Positions 61,501 to 64,000 of a DNA stretch of 64,000 nucleotides are shown in pieces. The DNA is taken from the NCBI GenBank assembly GCA_964035545.1, contig OZ037765.1, positions 17,168,698 to 17,232,697 of the forward strand, written 5' to 3'. A program made the position numbers and the translations under genes. Each line of letters opens with the position of its first letter. Within the stretch, counting starts at the first letter, position 1. This DNA is from Bugula neritina. Lineage: Eukaryota > Bryozoa > Gymnolaemata > Cheilostomatida > Bugulidae. The notes under the pieces are model-generated. The model searched no databases, was not told the DNA's origin, and was given only the letters and a program-made list of their open reading frames with translations.

Positions 61501-62991
61501 TTATAGGATAAGTTTTATAAAATTGTATAAATATAATTTCCAAGCAAATTTAGCATCGAACCTTGACTTTTCACTTCAGCAAATTCACTGTTATACTCTG
61601 CAAGCGTTTCTCTTAGCTTAGTGTTCTCTATCTCATAGTCAGACAGTCTTGTCACCAGCTTCTGGTGTGATAGTGCTTGCTCAAATGCAGGTAAAGGGTC
61701 TACATAACAAGATAAAAGGTATAATTACCTGCAGTGTACATAAGTGATTCACTATTAGTAGCTTAGACCAAAGAAAGGGACGCTACCTACTGTTTATAAT
61801 GAATATCATTATCAATCAATAATGCTATTGACTGCATAGGCTACTGATTAAACCCATGAATTCACTCTTTCTCTCTACTGCTGGTAAACAATATAATTAT
61901 TTTGATGCTATCTCTTAGCTCTCTATCAGCTACACAAAGCAGGCTTGCTACTCTGGTGAGCCACCAATTCATGTATTCTTCTTGCTCAATCGATGTTCAA
62001 AAATCAAATCAACCCACACAATAAGCTTATTTAGATAAATATTTTATAAACTAACAAAAAAAAACACGACCATCAAAATTATTCCATCATAATTTTATAC
62101 AACTACAACCATTACTTTTAACATAATGCTGAACTTGCAGATGTGTACTTGCTTTATTAAAGCTGCACAAAGAGTAAACAACACCAACCTGGCACATCTA
62201 TCAGCCTTTTATAAATATTAAGAAAGGCAGCTTCGGCGGCTTTGCTTCTTTTAGACAATGAATCAATCTCCACCTGGAAGCTCTTCAAGAGAGGCGCTAC
62301 CTGCTTCCTCACCTCCTGAGACAGACAAAAGGTGAAATAATTCTTTAACCAATATACAAAACACCCCCAAAAGGCATATACTTCAATTATAGCCCAGTCA
62401 ACGAACACCCATCAACATTGGCTTAGTATTTCAGAGAAATAGATAGGGAATAGGATACAGAGCATGTTTCCCTCCCCGCTGACATTTTATCTGATTGTTC
62501 TCACACTGTCCATCTTCAACTAAGCAAATAATCAAGCCTGTCAAGCGATAAACCAACCAATCAATATTCTTGTGATGGAAATTATGTTAGACACTAGATT
62601 ATAGATTATAGTTGAAGCTGATTTTACAATACAAAAAGGCCAAGTGGTCTAGCCAATCAATAAAAAGCTGTAAAATCATAATTAACACGCTCTACAGGCA
62701 GCATACTCCAGCAGCTACTAAATCAAACATTATCTCAATCAAGTTATTGATCCACGAGTAAATGGCACAGCCACGTCTGAACTTAAGTTCGGATCAATAA
62801 AATAGTGCAAAATAAAAAAGTAGAAACCAAAATAATGTGTGCACTAACGAAAAATATTAAAAAATAACTTTTCGACCAACCTCTGCAGTAACTTTTTTAA
62901 ATTCTCTGCTCTGTTCAACTAGCCTCTTTCTAGAACTATCACTTTCGTCTTGTCTAGTCGCAAGATCATTGGCTGTAACATCCAGTTCTTG
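43513..62991 (-). CDS. CUX1: CASP isoform of the CUX locus (Golgi coiled-coil membrane protein), 5' end off the right edge
   Basis: Shared exons: 62991-62881, 62315-62189, 61699-61562, 61445-61378, 60667-60535, 58545-58479, 57915-57867, 57158-56994, 55960-55779, 55411-55263. CASP-specific exons: 46373-46237, 45638-45486, 45207-44989, 44471-44415, 43823-43743, 43611-43513. All phases join, giving 644 aa; only the first exon (about 20 aa in the family) is missing. Hallmarks are [37 protein letters not shown] and [16 protein letters not shown]. Later come [50 protein letters not shown] and [13 protein letters not shown]. The C-terminal anchor runs [20 protein letters not shown] is a tail-anchored cis-Golgi tether-like protein; this is known for vertebrates. 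The acceptor at 45638 has a weak polypyrimidine tract. The C-terminal [13 protein letters not shown] after the anchor is unlike vertebrates. Confidence 0.9.
46374..48555 (-). other. 3' of the CUX stop and intron before CASP exons
   Basis: Lies between the CUX stop codon and the first CASP-specific exon. It would hold the CUX 3' UTR and, for the CASP mRNA, the end of an intron of about 8.9 kb that skips every CUX exon (55262 to 46374). No additional coding exon or repeat family was recognised. Confidence 0.6.
48556..62991 (-). CDS. CUX1: CUX (Cut) homeodomain transcription factor isoform, 5' end off the right edge
   Basis: Uses the same ten shared exons as CASP, then from the phase-1 donor at 55263 the exons 54279-54107, 53975-53732, 53011-52824, 52688-52464, 52327-52034, 51836-51569, 51083-50844, 49918-49775 and 49364-48556. 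The open model is 1257 aa. Cut repeat 1 is in 53975-53732 ([19 protein letters not shown]). Repeat 2 is in 51836-51569 ([20 protein letters not shown]). Repeat 3 is split at GLSQ/GSVSD between 51083-50844 and 49918-49775. The last exon holds the homeodomain ([17 protein letters not shown] to [13 protein letters not shown]) with the Cut-type His50. EPQDLSING in 52327-52034 is a CtBP-type PxDLS motif. IKQEP is a sumoylation consensus and [10 protein letters not shown] a possible NLS. The protein ends WEF, as CUX proteins do. It is a nuclear DNA-binding repressor/activator by family knowledge. Confidence 0.93.
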
Positions 62992-64000
62992 CTGCAAACA
63001 CAAATAATTTGATTGGTGAAACTTAATAACCAGTGTATATATTATGTTGATGACAATAGGAACTGTATTACAATCAGAACAAGAAGATAAAAGGGCATTT
63101 ACTCCTTCTAACCGGCAGGTTGGATATGTAATATTTATAGAAAGAATAGAGATTATTAATGTAGGCATATGAAATAATCATAATATAACATTGTAAACTC
63201 AAAAACCCTATAGACTATCAACATAATAGTATCCTATAAGTATATTTGTGCTGACAGGACAAAACTGGAACACCTAAATTATAGACAGAGGTGACATAGA
63301 ATAGCATTGAATCATCTCAGCTTGACAGATATCATAAAAACCAGTCAGCATTTTTGGCCAAGGTGGCCCACAGCAAGAGCTGACTTTATTAATGAAAACA
63401 GATAGGCACTAATTGAATGATTTATTAGTATATTAGTCACCAGCCAACTCAATAGCAACTATGGGGCAAAGTATTTATGTTTGATTAAAACAATGGCCCC
63501 CACAAGGCTCAAATTACTTGACAGTGGAGTTGCCAATTAATGATCATTCAAAACAACCATCAGACTGCAGAGGTATAATTCACTTTATTGACTATTTCCC
63601 ACGTAGATGACCTATTCACATGAAATCAATATGCAGTAAAGTAAGGTAAAGCCAAATCTGTTAGAGCCCCATTAATGGCATATCATGTAACAGCAAATAC
63701 CTAGAGGAAATAGCTCAAGTCCCTGTGGTGCCCAAGCAGAAAAATTAAAATAGCAAATATTATGAGCAGACGAGGTGATGAAAAAAGAAGCAATTAGAAA
63801 ATTGTGAATATTGATAAGATTATCACATTTTATAATCTGGAATGTTGTCTGGACACGAACTGTTAACTTTATTTAAAGCATCTTCAGAAAAATCGAGAGT
63901 TTTTAAATTCACTCAGTCATTCATATTTAGTTTTCATGAAAGAAGAGGTAATTTTGACAGCACTTCCAGTTTCAACAGCCGAGTCAAAACTCAAAAGCTG
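62992..64000 (-). other. CUX1: Intron upstream of the first visible CUX/CASP exon
   Basis: The exon at 62991 starts with QELD, which in the family follows an N-terminal exon encoding roughly M..SM..W..FDL. I could not find that exon here, so the promoter and start codon lie beyond the right edge. Confidence 0.6.

Overview
The window is AT-rich, intron-rich animal DNA, with GT-AG introns of 0.1-4 kb, microsatellites, tRNA-derived SINEs and transposon remnants. The gene set is that of an invertebrate bilaterian. It has a myoinhibitory-peptide/sex-peptide-type GPCR, a family known from protostomes and not vertebrates. It also has an RGM-like gene, a family absent from flies. A lophotrochozoan is my best guess, but the sequence does not settle the phylum. 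All exon models were built by hand from splice signals, phase continuity and remembered family sequences.

Layout. 1-2.15 kb holds the 5' end of a second copy of the next gene (signal-peptide exon plus promoter), split by a 1.2 kb hAT element. 2.9-12.9 kb (minus) is an RGM-like GPI-anchored protein of about 750 aa with a long cysteine-containing N-terminal part. 13-16 kb is intergenic, with two fold-back repeats and a SINE. 16.0-17.4 kb (plus) is an intronless peptide GPCR. 19.3-27.8 kb (minus) is a TPD52-family gene with several first exons and a microexon. 29.9-30.1 kb (minus) is a SMIM15-like membrane protein. 30.6-33.2 kb is a LINE fragment and degenerate simple repeats. 33.2-36.1 kb (plus) is tubulin cofactor A. 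36.1-38.8 kb is intergenic with a tRNA-like fold-back. 38.8-42.9 kb (plus) is an RPA-interacting protein (RPAIN). 43.5 kb to beyond the right edge (minus) is a CUX/CASP locus.

The CUX/CASP locus is the most elaborate. Ten shared coiled-coil exons (55.3-63.0 kb) end at one phase-1 donor. That donor can splice either to nine CUX exons (48.6-54.3 kb: three Cut repeats and a Cut homeodomain) or, skipping them, to six CASP exons (43.5-46.4 kb: Golgi coiled coil and C-terminal membrane anchor). The same layout is known for vertebrate CUX1. The genes are otherwise unrelated neighbours; there is no operon-like logic. RPAIN and CASP converge tail to tail with back-to-back poly(A) signals.

I found no new multi-gene system. 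The most novel points are the tandem RGM-like duplication with its unusual N-terminal half, and the hAT insertion whose empty site is preserved in the sister copy.
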